From NCBI RefSeq assembly GCF_963678635.1, contig NC_087064.1, positions 57,854,338 through 57,918,337 on the forward strand: a stretch of 64,000 bases of DNA, in the 5' to 3' direction. The notes under the pieces were generated by a model. It worked only from the letters and a program-made list of their open reading frames with translations, made no database searches and was not told the origin of the DNA. The position numbers were made by a program, and so were the translations under genes. Source of the DNA: Symsagittifera roscoffensis. Its lineage: Eukaryota; Xenacoelomorpha; Acoela; Convolutidae. This document shows positions 32,762-44,100 of the stretch, piece after piece (position 1 is the stretch's first letter; the number at the start of each line of letters is the position of its first letter).

Positions 32762-33125
32762 ACATTTCGGCGCAAGGCAGGGCGAGTAGCGGTAAGGCAG
32801 GGTAGTGCGCGCAGGGCAGGACGCGTAGGACAATCCAGGGCTGGTCGAGTAGGGGCAAGGAGGGTGAGGAGCGCATGGCAGCGCAAAGCCGGGCGCAGAA
32901 GGGAGTGCAAGGCAAGGTAGGGAAGCGCAAGGCAAGATAGGGCAGCTCAAGGCAAGGCCTGGAAGTGCAGGGCGAGGAAGGGTGGTGGAGCGAAAGGCAG
33001 GTCAGAACGAGGAGGAGCAGGGAGAGGAGGGGCAAGGCAGGGCAGGTCGAGGAGGCAGGGTAGGGCAGCGCAAGGCAAGGAAGGACGAGGAATGGCAAGA
33101 TAGGGACGAGCGAGGAGGGGCAAGG
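32762..33125. repeat. G-rich minisatellite of GGCAAGG/GGCAGGG motifs
   Basis: About 360 bp consist almost entirely of G, A and C, with irregular repeats of ggcaaggcaggg, gcgcaaggcaag and gaggaggggcaagg. It contrasts sharply with the AT-rich surroundings. The strong strand bias for G gives many runs of two to four G, so G-quadruplex formation is possible. The open frame on the opposite strand (Leu/Pro/Ala/Ser/Cys repeats) is a by-product of the repeat. Confidence 0.85.
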
Positions 33126-33227
33126 CTTTAAACTTTGAATGGCTTCGTGAGCGGCACCAAACTTATGAATCACAATAATGAGTGGCTTTTTATTCATTCG
33201 TTGAATTGCTAGATTAGTGGTTTTATA

Positions 33228-33800
33228 GACATTTTGATTGTCCGGAAAATTTCATCGTTTCTTTTCTCGAATTGGGTTAACTTTAAATAAAAGCGACTAA
33301 AAAGTTGCTGAAAAGTGCAAATAAGATTGGAAATTTCATCCCATAATGCATCATTTTTGGCTTGGTTATTTCATTAAGTATGAAGTTACTTTCAATTATT
33401 TGTCCTGCTGATTTTTTTCTGGAAGAATGAATTTTTTTTCGCGCTCAATTTTGATTTTTCGCGGTTTGATTTTTTAAGTTCACTTCATTTCCTTTACGTT
33501 GAGGCAAATTTCACTATAGAACAGCAAAAATCAAAAGGCGAAAAACGTGAATGATTTTTAGCATCAAAAATGGACTTAAATTTTCTGAGTTTCCTGTGGA
33601 ATTGAAGAAGTACCCATTGATTCAATTTTCTCTAAATGGGATAGCTTTACGCAAAAAGTGCCAATCGTAAACATTATTTTAAATTCATAGAGCTTCAACG
33701 TGATATGTTTTTATGTTCGAAACTCGAAAGTTGAACTATTTTGGACAATCCTTATTCTTTCACCTTTTTCTTCAATTTTTCCTGTCTGTTGGCTTGTAAT
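33228..33800 (+). repeat. Eroded CAGTG-family left arm followed by family A, copy 4
   Basis: gattgtccggaaaatttcat at about 33237 and the following 170 bp resemble the left arm of the 409-5588 element. Family A follows from about 33440, with aggcaaatttcactatagaac at 33502-33522 and an end near ctgtctgttggct at about 33783-33795. Confidence 0.6.
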
Positions 33801-34100
33801 TGGTATCTATACTTTTTTCACGCAATTAGCTTTGCTTGCAAATCGGTAAGAAGTTGAACTTGCTCAACTATGAAACCTAAACAACTTCGAGGATCCTTTT
33901 CGCTTGGTCTAGAGGTAACGCGGGCGTCTCTCTGCCATGAACTCTGGAAATCGAATCCTAGCCGAACCTTGTTTTTTGAGTGCATAAAATTGAATTGTAT
34001 AAACCGAAAAAGTTGAACCTCTGAAAACGTCAGTATAGGTCTTAATTGGGGTTTGTATTGTAGTTCACTTAGAGGCTCCTTGCGTGATTTTTACTCGCCT
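33801..34100 (+). repeat. tRNA-like composite repeat
   Basis: cgcttggtctagaggtaacg (about 33900-33919) is a good A-box match and gaaatcgaatcctag (about 33947-33961) a good B-box match. Upstream sequence (caacttcgaggatcctttt) matches the copies at 19.3 and 22.0 kb. Confidence 0.65.
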
Positions 34101-35600
34101 AATTTTGGGAGATTTGAAAAAAAAAAAACGCGAGCGTCTGAGTTCCCGTCGAAGTGGCACACTTCTTGATTAATTTGTTGTATTCTCTAGTTGCAGTTGC
34201 GCTGCAATTATATGTTCAGTTTTTAAGTACAACTCAGTCTTGATATACTGTTTTTTTCAGGCTGAATTAAAATTAGTGGCTCGACACTAAAAGAATTGAT
34301 TTGTTCTTAATTTAAATTTCAAATAATAAGGTAGACCAGGCGCGGATCTAGGATTTTCTCAAGGAGGGAGGCGGATTTTTAAAAAAGTGTCAAACATTTT
34401 GTCGACCTTTTTTTTTAGGTCGACCAAATTGATTTTCTGAGCTCTCCCAACACCTTAAAAAGACATTTTTTGGCCAAGTTTTTTCAGCTGCTGGCGCGCT
34501 CTACCCTCATAATTAGTATATCTTGGCACCTAAGGCGTCTTTAAAAAAATTTAAGGTCAGTCAGCCAAAAAAAATTGCGCAAAAAAATTCGTTAGTTGAC
34601 ATAATCGAGGCAAAAAGTTGAACAATTTTGAAGCGCTCTGTTTACATTAGGCATTCTGGTGCCTAATATAAAGACATATTTACGTCACACACTGGTACCG
34701 AAAGTTTATTTGACGTGTGCATTACTTACCTTGCTGCTCCTTTGAAGTCCAGTTTTGAGTTCTGCATTTCCAATGTGATAACGGAAAAAGTTATGGTCTT
34801 GATATTGATGTGCGTTTCCTAAAATGAGGATTGTGCTTTTTAGTAAAAGCGGAAGGTTTATCCTGATTTGAGCCTGCGGTTGTATTTCACTTCTTATTTT
34901 GCATGCTTAAATGGAAATGTGGGAGCGTCATTAACTTAGGGGGCTTAAGTGCTTCGTTATAGCCTCGTTACTCTAATTGGTTTTCGCCTCTTTTGCGCCT
35001 CAGATTCAATTAGTCCAATTGAACTTCGATTAGGAGATGGTAAAAGAAACCCGCAGAATGTTATCTGATAAATATAGATTGGTAAAAAGAGAAATGGCGA
35101 TGGTCTTTGATATGTTGGCCGGGTTTCTTTTCCTTTGTTCTATTATATCAAAACATACTTTTATCAATATTTTGTATATATTTGATCGTTCGTGTGGTTT
35201 TAATCTTCATCCGTCGAGTTACAAAGGATAGAAAGGAATGCTTGCTCATTATGGAAATTTGGTTTCATTCAGAAGCAAACTGAGTGGGATGATTTCTAAA
35301 AAAGAAGATGAAAGTTTATTCATATCTGCTGAAAAGATATTAGTGGAATCTGCTGTCTTTCAGCTCAATTTATCTTTTTTTAAAAACATTCTAAATACCT
35401 ATTTAGGGAAATAGACAAAATGCGAAGCTAAACTGTAGAAGGGTGTTTAGCATTAGTTATTTTCACAACCAGACACTTTGTTTCTATTTTTTTAAACGCT
35501 TTTTACGCTTGTGATTAGAAAGCGTTATCAAATCGGAATATAGATTTTTTTTCCAGGTTAATAACTTGTTTAACAAAATCACTTGTATCTTGGATCATAA
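34101..35600. other. Intergenic, no gene recognised
   Basis: At 34335-34375 the phrase aggcgcggatctaggatttt with a following GA-rich stretch recurs near 39186 and is probably the edge of a further repeat. The short frame at 35037-35231 (MVKETRRMLSDKYRLVKREM) is helical and charged, but it has no recognisable family or splice partner. Confidence 0.4.
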
Positions 35601-35960
35601 TAAATTCAAACTTCTATGTATTACCGGCCAATTTAGCCCGGAGGTAAGGGAGGTGAGGAATATGCCGGGGAAGGCAAAGGTCCTGGGTTGAAATCAGACC
35701 AGGAACTTTTTTTTCAAACGGTAAATATTCTGTTTCAAAGAAAAATTGTCGGCCAGTTATGTGTCTGCTTATCTGTTGTCGGCTTATTTGTCTCATCTTG
35801 GAATCGTTTGATTTTGGTTGCGCACATTTTTCAATGTTGCTATTAGCGTTTGAATTTTTCCTACAAATTGTAATTTTACTTAGCTTGACTTCGTGTTTTC
35901 TTCTTTGTTTTTTTTTCGGCTAAAAAATTCCTCGGCCCCAAATTATTTCGGCCTATTTTG
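35601..35960 (+). repeat. tRNA-like repeat, long-form type, partial
   Basis: agcccggaggtaagggag (about 35636-35653) and ggtcctgggttgaaatcag (about 35678-35696) are the box-like blocks. The body aaattgtcggccagttatgtgtctgc and gtcggcttatttgtctcatcttgg matches the long copies at 29.0 and 55.4 kb. No hairpin end is found. Confidence 0.6.
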
Positions 35961-35989
35961 TATCAGCTTAATGCCTTAATTTTGGGGCT

Positions 35990-36730
35990 TTTCAAGAGAA
36001 AAACATTTTTAACACTCCCCTCCGCACGTTTCAAGTTGGTTGTATGTTTACGAATCGGTTTGTTGAAATTTCTTTTTTTTTTCCGTTATGCAAAAATTAT
36101 TTCCAAATGTTTCTATTGATTTTCAAAAAAATGTATCAATTTAAAGACAGACTACTACCCTCTGTGCCTAGAATTTTTTTTTTATGTGACCCCTCTGTGT
36201 ACAGCCCTCTGACTTTTCTCGAAAACTACTCTACCAAATCTTATATTATGTGTTCAATGGAGATAGTGGGTAGTAGGCAGCTCCTCTGTATGAGTGAACG
36301 TTTTCCTATGTGTGAACGTTTTCAAACTTTTTGAATGTTTTTGAAAACTACGTTGCCATATCTGAGATTTTGGTTTCAATTCAAAGAACGGGTTGCGAGA
36401 AGCTTATTTGTTTCTGCGACTACCACCAAATTTTTCTGACACTAAAAGTTGTGACCCTCAGAAACGTTTGATTTGATCGTCTGTTTTTTGAAAGTTTTTG
36501 AGATTTAAATCGAAATTACAAGTTGCGTGGATCCCATCTGCATAAGTGGCTATGAACTCTTTTTTCACAGAAAGCCATGATTCTCGGAAATGTCAAAGAT
36601 TTCATTTGTTGACCGTTTTTTGAACTTTTTCCGCCAACTATCCTTCCGAATCTGATATCCTTGGTTTAATCGAAACAACAGTTTGTTCAAAGTCTGTTCC
36701 GAGAATCTCCTTTAATTAAGCGGCCACAAC
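35990..36730 (+). repeat. Repeat family C copy
   Basis: It consists of diverged units with acttttctcgaaaactact, gagattttggtttcaattc and gtgaccctcagaaa, in the same order as at 37.2-38.0 kb. It has no coding content. Confidence 0.6.
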
Positions 36731-37199
36731 CTGCTGTTTACAAAAAAAATTTCTGGATAATTGAAAGTCTTTTAACCGTTTTTTAAAAATTTTTTGAAGT
36801 CTCTAAATTTACACAATCAATTCTGACATTAAAAAAATCAATGGAAAAAACCGGTTGCGATAATTTTTTCTGCAGAAGGGATGACTCCTTTTTTGTAGGA
36901 GAAATGTTTTCCAATTGTTTTCCAATTTTTTTAATCCTCTCACTTATTCTTACTTAGAAGCAACAAAGTTTTGGGAGAAGTCCATATTTTGAATCATTGT
37001 TTTTCGTGCAGGCGTGATTCGATTGGTATTTGAAGCAAGAATTTAATACCAAGAGTTTGGTATTTTATCCCAATATAGTGTGAGTGAAGCCGGCCAGCCG
37101 AGCTAAAAATCGTTTATGCTGTAAAAAAAATTGATAAGAGCACTAGTTTTAGAAGCTTCACATAGCGCTTTTCCGATGCTAAAACTTCAACATTTTTAT

Positions 37200-37960
37200 T
37201 TTTGAAGTCCTGTTTGTTGAAAACAGGTATTATGAAAATGTATGGAATCGGGTTTTTAATTTATTTTTTTTGACACGCTTTGGAAATTTTTTTCTATTTT
37301 AAAAAATTTAATTTTTCTCAAAAACTGTTCTAATTTTCAAAAAAGTTGAAACCAATGGGAAGTCCGTCCACTCCTCTGTGTGTCTGCATACTCCCCTAAT
37401 CTCTTTGTACCTTGCCCCACTTCATACAGCCTTCGAAAAAGTCTGGGGGAGTTTTTGACCCATATTTTTGGATTTTTCTACATTTTCTCGATAACTACCG
37501 TCTCAAATCTGAGATTTTGGTTTCAATGGATAGAACAGGTTGTGGGAAGTTCCCCTGCATTAGCGGCTACGCCCAACGTTTTTTACACAAAGTTATGGCC
37601 CTTAAAAAAGTCAGTTTTTCGATTTTTGACTTTTCTCGAAAACACCCTCCCACATCTGAGATTTTAGTTTCAATCGAAAGGACGGGTTGTGGGTAGCTCC
37701 TCTGTACAAGCGGTTATGCCCAAATTTTTCACACAAAAGTTATGACCCTCGGAAAAGTCAAATTCACGACTTTTTGACCGTGTTTTGAATTTTTTCGACT
37801 TCTCATAAACTACTGTCCCAAATCTGAGGTTTTGGTTTCAATGAGTAGAACCGGTTGTGGGAAGCTTCTCTGCATAAATGATTACGCCTAAGTTTTTTTA
37901 TACACAAAAAGTTATGACCCTCGGAAAAGTCAAAATATTGATTTTTGAAGTAGATGATGA
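37200..37960 (+). repeat. Repeat family C copy with three tandem units
   Basis: It starts ttgttgaaaacaggtattatgaaaatgtatgg. Units begin at about 37491, 37641 and 37805, each with a variation of aaaactaccctcccaaatctgag, ttggtttcaatggatagaac, gggaagctcccctgcat, cggctacgcccaa and aaagttatgaccctcgg. The spacing is therefore about 150-165 bp. It is the clearest copy of the family in the window. The apparent open frames in it are chance results of the repeat. Confidence 0.75.
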
Positions 37961-38039
37961 TTTTAACAGATTTTGAAGTCATTAATTTGGGATTTATTTT
38001 TCTTTGCTATAGGTCTGTTTATGAAATTACCCTTGTCCT

Positions 38040-38110
38040 TCCGCATCATTACAAAAAATTCAAAAGTTATCAAACAGGTATTTCTAGCTTTAACTGGCCC
38101 CTAGTTGAAA
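38040..38110 (+). repeat. Repeat family D copy
   Basis: ccgcatcattacaaaaaatt and agttatcaaacaggtatttctagctttaactggcccc recur near 23.3, 24.7 and 39.3 kb. The block follows directly after family C, so it may be that family's 3' end. Confidence 0.55.
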
Positions 38111-38291
38111 ATAGAATTGTTTTTACTTGTGTTATTCAGCTTGTACAGATAATTGTAGACAGTCATAGCCATTGCGTATGATCTACTTTTAGTATTTCTT
38201 ACCATGCGCTATAAAATGACATAAATTTGATTTAAAAAGTTAACCGTTGTCATAACCTTTTATACAACCGGCAGTTCGTGTAAGTTTTATT

Positions 38292-38696
38292 GGGTCTTAT
38301 GCACTAAACGGCCCAAAATCATTGTTTCTACATCTCTTGAACTGAAATTAATGTGGTTGAATTTGATTGGCTAAATAGCCAATCAAGTTCCATCGACATT
38401 TTCTGTCATTTCAATTGAAATAATTCTGCCATGTCAAGCAGATAAAAATATTAGCCGAAATGATAAAAAAAAATCTTAAAAAAAAATTTCTTAAAAATCT
38501 TAAAAAATCTTTTAAAAAAAATTTATTTTAACAAAGTTCCACCTTTTCGGAAAATTCGGCTAAAATTTTTATCTGCTGGAAAGTTTGATCGGAATGCATA
38601 ACCGTGTAACTTGAATTTTTTGGCTTAAATTACCCAATCAAATTCGATCGCATAATTTCCAGCTTACGATGTAGAAAATTTAGTGCATAAGACCCG
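38292..38696. mobile_element. hAT-type MITE, 405 bp, with 8-bp target duplication
   Basis: The 17-bp ends gggtcttatgcactaaa (38292-38308) and tttagtgcataagaccc (38680-38696) are perfect inverted repeats. They are bordered by the identical octamers gttttatt at 38284-38291 and 38697-38704. An 8-bp target duplication is the hallmark of the hAT superfamily. The interior is AT-rich, with no transposase frame, so it is non-autonomous. The perfect ends and duplication suggest a fairly recent insertion. Confidence 0.88.
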
Positions 38697-38734
38697 TTTT
38701 ATTTACACTCGGCGATATAAAAGTGTTTGTTTTT

Positions 38735-39045
38735 CTCTGTTCTTGTGGAGCAGTGGTAAAGATACAGCCAGCGGAGTGCAGCCAGTATTTAGACAGCCGC
38801 GTATTCATACTTGTCAGTATTTAGACAAATACTGTATGAACCAATCAGAATCGAGAAAAGACATAAATAATCCAAAATAAATAATAATTATTTATTAATT
38901 TCTTCTTTGTCTCGATTCTGATTGGCTGGAACAGTATTTGTCTAAATACTGACCAGTCTGAATACGCGGTTGTCTAAATACTGATATGTAACCACAGCCA
39001 GCAATCTTAAGATTGTGGGCTCGAAATTGGGTGTATGCTACGATT
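38735..39045 (+). repeat. tRNA-like repeat split by a palindromic element
   Basis: gtggagcagtggtaaagat (38745-38763) is a strong A-box match. After removal of the inserted 221 bp the sequence continues cttaagattgtgggctcgaaattgg, with a B-box-like part. This is the cleanest tRNA-like layout in the window, but a matched acceptor stem is not evident, so I treat it as a tRNA-derived repeat. Confidence 0.6.
38773..38993. mobile_element. 221-bp palindromic element with 9-bp target duplication
   Basis: The left part ggagtgcagccagtatttag...ccgcgtattca is inverted at the right as tgaatacgcgg...ctaaatactgatatgtaacc. Inner arms accaatcagaatcgag and ctcgattctgattggct also pair, so nearly the whole element folds on itself. 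Identical acagccagc copies flank it at 38764-38772 and 38994-39002. A 9-bp duplication with long inverted arms would fit a Mutator-like MITE, but this assignment is inferred from duplication length only. Confidence 0.8.
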
Positions 39046-40366
39046 TTCAACTTAATTAAGGCATAATAGTTATCAGCCTGTTGAGACCTTGCACTGCTCA
39101 GCTACGAAATTACTTGCTTTACTACTAACTGTTAATTGCAGTATGCGTATAAGCTCAATATGTCTCACAATTTAATATCTGCGGCAAAGGCGGATCTAGG
39201 TTTTTTCCAAGGAGCGGATTTTCAATTTACTTTCGAAATTTTTGTCTACCTTTTGCATCAGTAATTATTCCTAAAAGTTATCAAACAGGTGCATCCAGTT
39301 ATAGCCAGGCCTTTAGTTTTTATATGACTTGAAGGAAATGAAAAAATGTCAATTAAACTTTTATATACAAACAACAAAACGCATTTTTGTTTCGAATAAT
39401 TTTGTGCTTTTTCAACTGATTTTTGATGAGTGATGATGTTGTCCCTCCTTTTCTTTTTATCTTCTTTTCTTCTCAACTCAATTTGCATGTCTTCTTGGTG
39501 ATGATTCCTTCAGGGGTTATATGGCCCGTTAGTTTGTACCCTGTGAATATTTCTGATGAATCCTGTTTTTATTATACTATTAAACAATTCAAGAATATAT
39601 TGGAAGAAATGATAGGAGTTTGATTGATCAATTTTTAGACGCAAGGAATATCAATAAAAATTTAAATTTAAAAGCATTGTCGGTTACTGCGCTAGGAATA
39701 CAGAAAATTTCGAACATACTTTTCTAGGTGAAGCAATTTGAAAAGTCGGTGAAAAAAATGAAGTTGTTTTTCTGATGGTCACCACCATTGCACACGGGGA
39801 GGAACTTTGTATTCGGGTGTATTAGTTTTTTCTTTTTTTTTTACTGGCGAAGTCAGGATAACTAAAGTCGGTCGAGAAACTCACCCAACTTTTTAGTTTT
39901 TTCCATCCTTGTTGAGTGACGTGGTCGGATTAAGGCGAGTTTTCGAAAGAGCTAGATCTTTGAGCAAACCTTTTGGTTCAAAATTTGCCTGAAACGAGTA
40001 AAAAGGACAGTTGGAACAGGAAGGGGCTCGCTCTGATACGAGCAGTCTTAGTTGTTTTGAAATGCGTTCATAATCGCTTTTCAGTGATGAGTTTTCATTT
40101 CCTTTCCAACTGACTAGTGGCATCGCATAGGGTACTAGAATTCTCCCTGTAAACAACTGACCCACAATTTTTCAAAGTTAAGCCTAAAGCAAAGATTAGA
40201 TTTAGATTTCGGTTGTTTCAACTAAGTAAAAGAAGTCGAGCTTTTTATTTAGGCTAAAAATTCTTAGGCTGTCCTTTTCATACCTTTTTGAAATCTGAAA
40301 GTGGATGTGAGCGCACTACCAGCTTGCCAGCGCTGCGCAGCGATAACCGCCTGATGTTTTGGTAAA
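39046..40366. other. Intergenic, with a family D copy
   Basis: A family D block lies at about 39270-39325 (agttatcaaacaggtgcatccagttatagccagg). A gggtactagaattctccctgtaaac module lies at about 40131-40155. No gene is recognised; a 90-residue minus-strand frame at 39893-40165 overlaps this repeat module and has no family resemblance. Confidence 0.5.
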
Positions 40367-40368
40367 TA

Positions 40369-40600
40369 CAGTGCTGATTTAAATTAACCGGACAAAACGA
40401 CCTAAACTTGAAATTTAAAACGCGTTTTGGATCTTGTTAACTATTTAGCGGATTTTTAGCAAAATTTTAGCAGAATTAAAATGGTGTAATTGGTTTAGCG
40501 AAATTCGAGTCCAAAATTCTACCTCAAAAGTGGGTCATTTTGGCTTTTCTTAGTTTATCAAGATTTACGCCAAAAGTACCCAGTCGATCTCAGACATAGT
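40369..40600 (+). repeat. Solo left arm of the CAGTG inverted-repeat family
   Basis: It begins cagtgctgatttaaattaaccgg after TA (40367-40368) and follows the left arm of the 409-5588 element through aaaagtgggtcattttggctttt. No right end is visible nearby. Confidence 0.75.
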
Positions 40601-40718
40601 TATATCAAAGTGAGCCCCTTACGTAGCCCTACAAACTTTAAGAAGGGTATATTCTTCAAAACATTGTATAAGTTAACTTATTTTTGTTTGATTGAATTGG
40701 ACAGTATTAAACTCATGA

Positions 40719-41170
40719 TTAAGAGTCGATGAACGCAGCTCAGACTCTTATAAAGGTCGCGATAATTTTTTTCGTTTTTTTTTTCAGGACAAGACTTAAA
40801 ATTTGTTCAGGCTCAAAATTACTTTTCGCGGTTTGAATTTTGATTCCTTTCGAAGTTCAATTCATTTCCTTTGTCAAAAGAAATGCAAACTCCACTATCG
40901 AACAGCGAAAGTGCTAAGGTCGCAAAAAACTTGATCAACTTCTAGTTTCGAAAGTAAAGTTTATCGAATTTCTCAGTGTAATTGACCCAATTTTCTCATA
41001 GGGTTTATTTTATCAAAAAAGTATCAATCATAAATTTTGCGGGAAATTCAAAGAGCTTTTAGGTTATCTTTTTTTTGAAATTCAAAAATTTAGATTTTCC
41101 GATAATTGAGTCCGTAATCTGTTTATTTAGTTCATTGACTCTTTTCCAATTGTCTGTTGGCTATGTTTTC
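40719..41170 (+). repeat. Interspersed repeat family A, copy 5, most complete
   Basis: It begins attaagagtcgatgaacg, in which aagagtc and gactctt (40722-40753) can pair. It has the core atgcaaactccactatcgaacagcgaaagtg at about 40884-40914 and ends aattgtctgttggctatgt at about 41148-41166. Confidence 0.72.
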
Positions 41171-44100
41171 TTTGAGCGGCTAATATTAACCTTCCAATAT
41201 TCGGTCCCTACATCATAAGGGATTGCACTATCTTAAAGTACTCGAGCCTTGGGTATCTGATAGTCTTCGCTTCAATTGGCTGTGTATCGTAATAACTCGA
41301 GTTAACCCAATAAAAGCCGCTCAAAATGCCCTTCATTTCTTAGACCACACGAAACAAATTAACTCAATTATTGAGAGCCTTGACTTTCAGTTGGACCAAC
41401 CTCAACTTGACTTTGTCTATTAAATCGACACATGTCAATATAAGATAGCTAGAATGTTATCAAATCTGTCGATTTGTGTCAATCAGATCAGCTCAGATGT
41501 TTCCAAGTCTTTGAATAAGAGCTGTTGAGGCTACTGATGTGTTAGTTGCTAAATTCGCAGATTTCACTTCTCTTTTCCTTTTTACGCTTGAGCTTAATCA
41601 GATCAATCAGCAGGCACAAAAGCGTTTCACAGGATTACCTGTCTTCAATTAGTCTAGTCAAAATCAATGACGTTCAGTCTTTTTATTGCTTTTAGATACC
41701 CTTTTTTCTGTTTGAGGGGATGGGAACTGGCGATGGTTTTTTTCGTGTCGATATGCTAGCTGAACATCAATAATTCATTGGAAATGTTTTTTTCTTATTA
41801 ACGAGCGCTTGGAATTTGTGGTATACCTTGATACGCTCAATGTATTAAGATGAGCTAGCTTGCTTTCTTAAAGGAAATAATGGCTTTATTTGATGCGTTC
41901 TTTTCGATTCGATGCTTTTTATAAGCTATTCAATGAACGACGAGCCATCAAATGCATATGATTGTTAGTTGCTCTTCAATTATTTCCTTTCTTGCAAAAC
42001 TGGGAAATTACTTAGTTTTTTGTCAATGTCTGTTATTTATTCGGTTACTTCGATTTCCTGTCCTGATTTTCAGATTACCAGAGAATGTAGCTTAAAATAG
42101 AGACAGTATGTTGCACACCTGAGACGAATGAGAAGATAGATTAGAACTTAAGTTAGCGTGCGAATCGACGAATGCCATGTGTCCAAATTGGCTTCAATTA
42201 TAGGAGTGCTTTCACAATATATACATCATCCTAGGTTCAATATCACGGTAAGTTAAATTCAAATTATGAACGTGATTCAGCTTAGCTTTTTAATTGCCCA
42301 TAATTGCATTTGGTAATAAGACCGTTTTATTGCATAAGTAAATGAATAAACAATATTGCAGTCAACAGTTTTGTATATCGGATTTGAGCCAAAATCAAAT
42401 AAATAGAACATAATTTGTAATCCGGATAATTTCTGATGATAAGTTGACTTCTGCTATTGCAAGACCAGTTGTTTAGTTACGAAGTTTCTATGTTGGCAAA
42501 TATAAATGCTCTGAAGTTAATTCAATGTTTATTTTTCTTTTATGGTTTGGTACGAAGTACTGTGCCACCTTTTAAACTCCTAGCTTTAAATTTTTCTGGT
42601 GGACTTGATTACAATAGATTATTTACTTTCCTTTATTCTGTTTGTACAAAATTTAAATTAATTTATGAAGATCTTGTGATGTTTTTTATCCTTGCGATAA
42701 ACAAGGGTATTGCAATCGGGTACTAGATTTTTCCCCGTAAAGAAATTTGTTCACAGGTTGATCTCCCACTTCAAGATCTCCGTTTTCAGCACGTTTAACA
42801 CCTAGAGTTACTGTGACTAGAGTTAATGCATTACTTGATCTTTTGGTAAAAAATTTCGGATGTGAAATTGTTTTTTTTTTGTATTTTTAATTGATTTCGG
42901 CCCAATTTTTGCGGTCTTATTTGCCGGGTGTTTTTTTTAGAAACTTGTATTCAATTAATTGTTTAATTCATTCAAATAACGTTACACCCTCAAAGGGTTT
43001 TCATACTCTTTTTTTGAACACGCTGTTTTATATACGCTAAAACTTACAGTTTCAAAATAAAAAACTTTGAAGCGTTTTTGTTTGATTTCTTTCATTTATT
43101 TTTAGTTTATTTTTGAATGCATGCTGTCTGATTTTTTTTTGTTCTGATGGTGTCTGTGGTTAGTTTAAATTAACCTGGTGTGAAAAAATATTTGAGCACT
43201 TTCTTTTCAAATCCTTTCAAGGTTATGAGCCTTAAATATATTTCAAATCCATTCCAAACGATGATCCATACAAATTTTTCTCGATGATCCATACAAATTT
43301 ATTAGTCGCAAATCAAATGTATAATGTGGTTGTTTCTGGTAATAGAAACTTGCTTCAGCTACCTAATCGTTGCGTATTGGCTTCATATTTGACAACGTTG
43401 ATGTTATTGGGTTGTTTTTATATGCTTTTTAGAGTTTTTCAAATAATTTTTGCTAACTCTTTTTGGAGTATTTTTGTTTTCAAAACTTTTCAAGTGTCAA
43501 TGTTTTTTGTTTCGTTACCGGATATCCGGCAAAGTGTCTTGGTGAGTTTTGGGACTTTCAGATTTTCATTTGGGGAGCGAAACCTCTCTTTTTTCTTATC
43601 CTTTCCATCTAATAGTTTTCAAAAAACTGAATGGAGTTTGTGTAGCATGTATACTTTGTTTTTGGCAACTGAGTTCTATAAGAATTGCGAAAATTTTCCT
43701 GAGTTTTCAGCAGACGATTTCCAAATAGTTCATTTTATTGTTTGTTTTTTCGTACGCGCCAGATTATCTTTCGAAGTTCGTCATCTAGTTTGGTATCGAA
43801 ATTCTGAATTTTGTTTTCAAATTTTTTATTGACTCAATGGCTTGAGTTTAATTTTTTGGCCGCTTACTTAATTTTCTGGCCGCTCTTTTTGTGTGGCTTT
43901 GCAAGTGGTGTGTCTAAAAAGTGTCAAACGTAAAAGTTTCAAGAAATTCAAAGACCTTAAAAATACATAGTTTTTTAGTTTTTATGCACAAGCGAGCTTT
44001 AAACGAGCGTAGTGTACTAATACGTGTTTCTTTTTTTCCAAACTAAGTTGCAAATGTATGTTGGTGCCTATTTTGGGGCATCTCTACGGCTTTTTGGTAG

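Noticed and set aside
32697-33197. 166-codon minus-strand frame rich in Leu, Pro, Ser and Ala
   Set aside because: It is produced by the G-rich minisatellite; the peptide is a translation of the repeat unit.
35037-35231. Charged 64-codon frame MVKETRRMLSDKYRLVKREM
   Set aside because: The first half looks protein-like, but no neighbouring exon or family supports it.
37380-37700. Two overlapping open frames of about 95 codons with repeated similar peptides
   Set aside because: They follow the tandem units of repeat family C in two frames; neither resembles a known protein.
39893-40165. 90-codon minus-strand frame
   Set aside because: It overlaps a composite-repeat module and shows no family resemblance or splice sites.
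41223-41423. 66-codon frame after a family A repeat
   Set aside because: No recognisable motif; it could be an old mobile-element fragment but nothing confirms it.
43284-43832. 182-codon open frame
   Set aside because: It is Phe/Leu/Ser-rich with no recognisable domain, no signal of splicing to other exons, and base composition equal to the T-rich surroundings.
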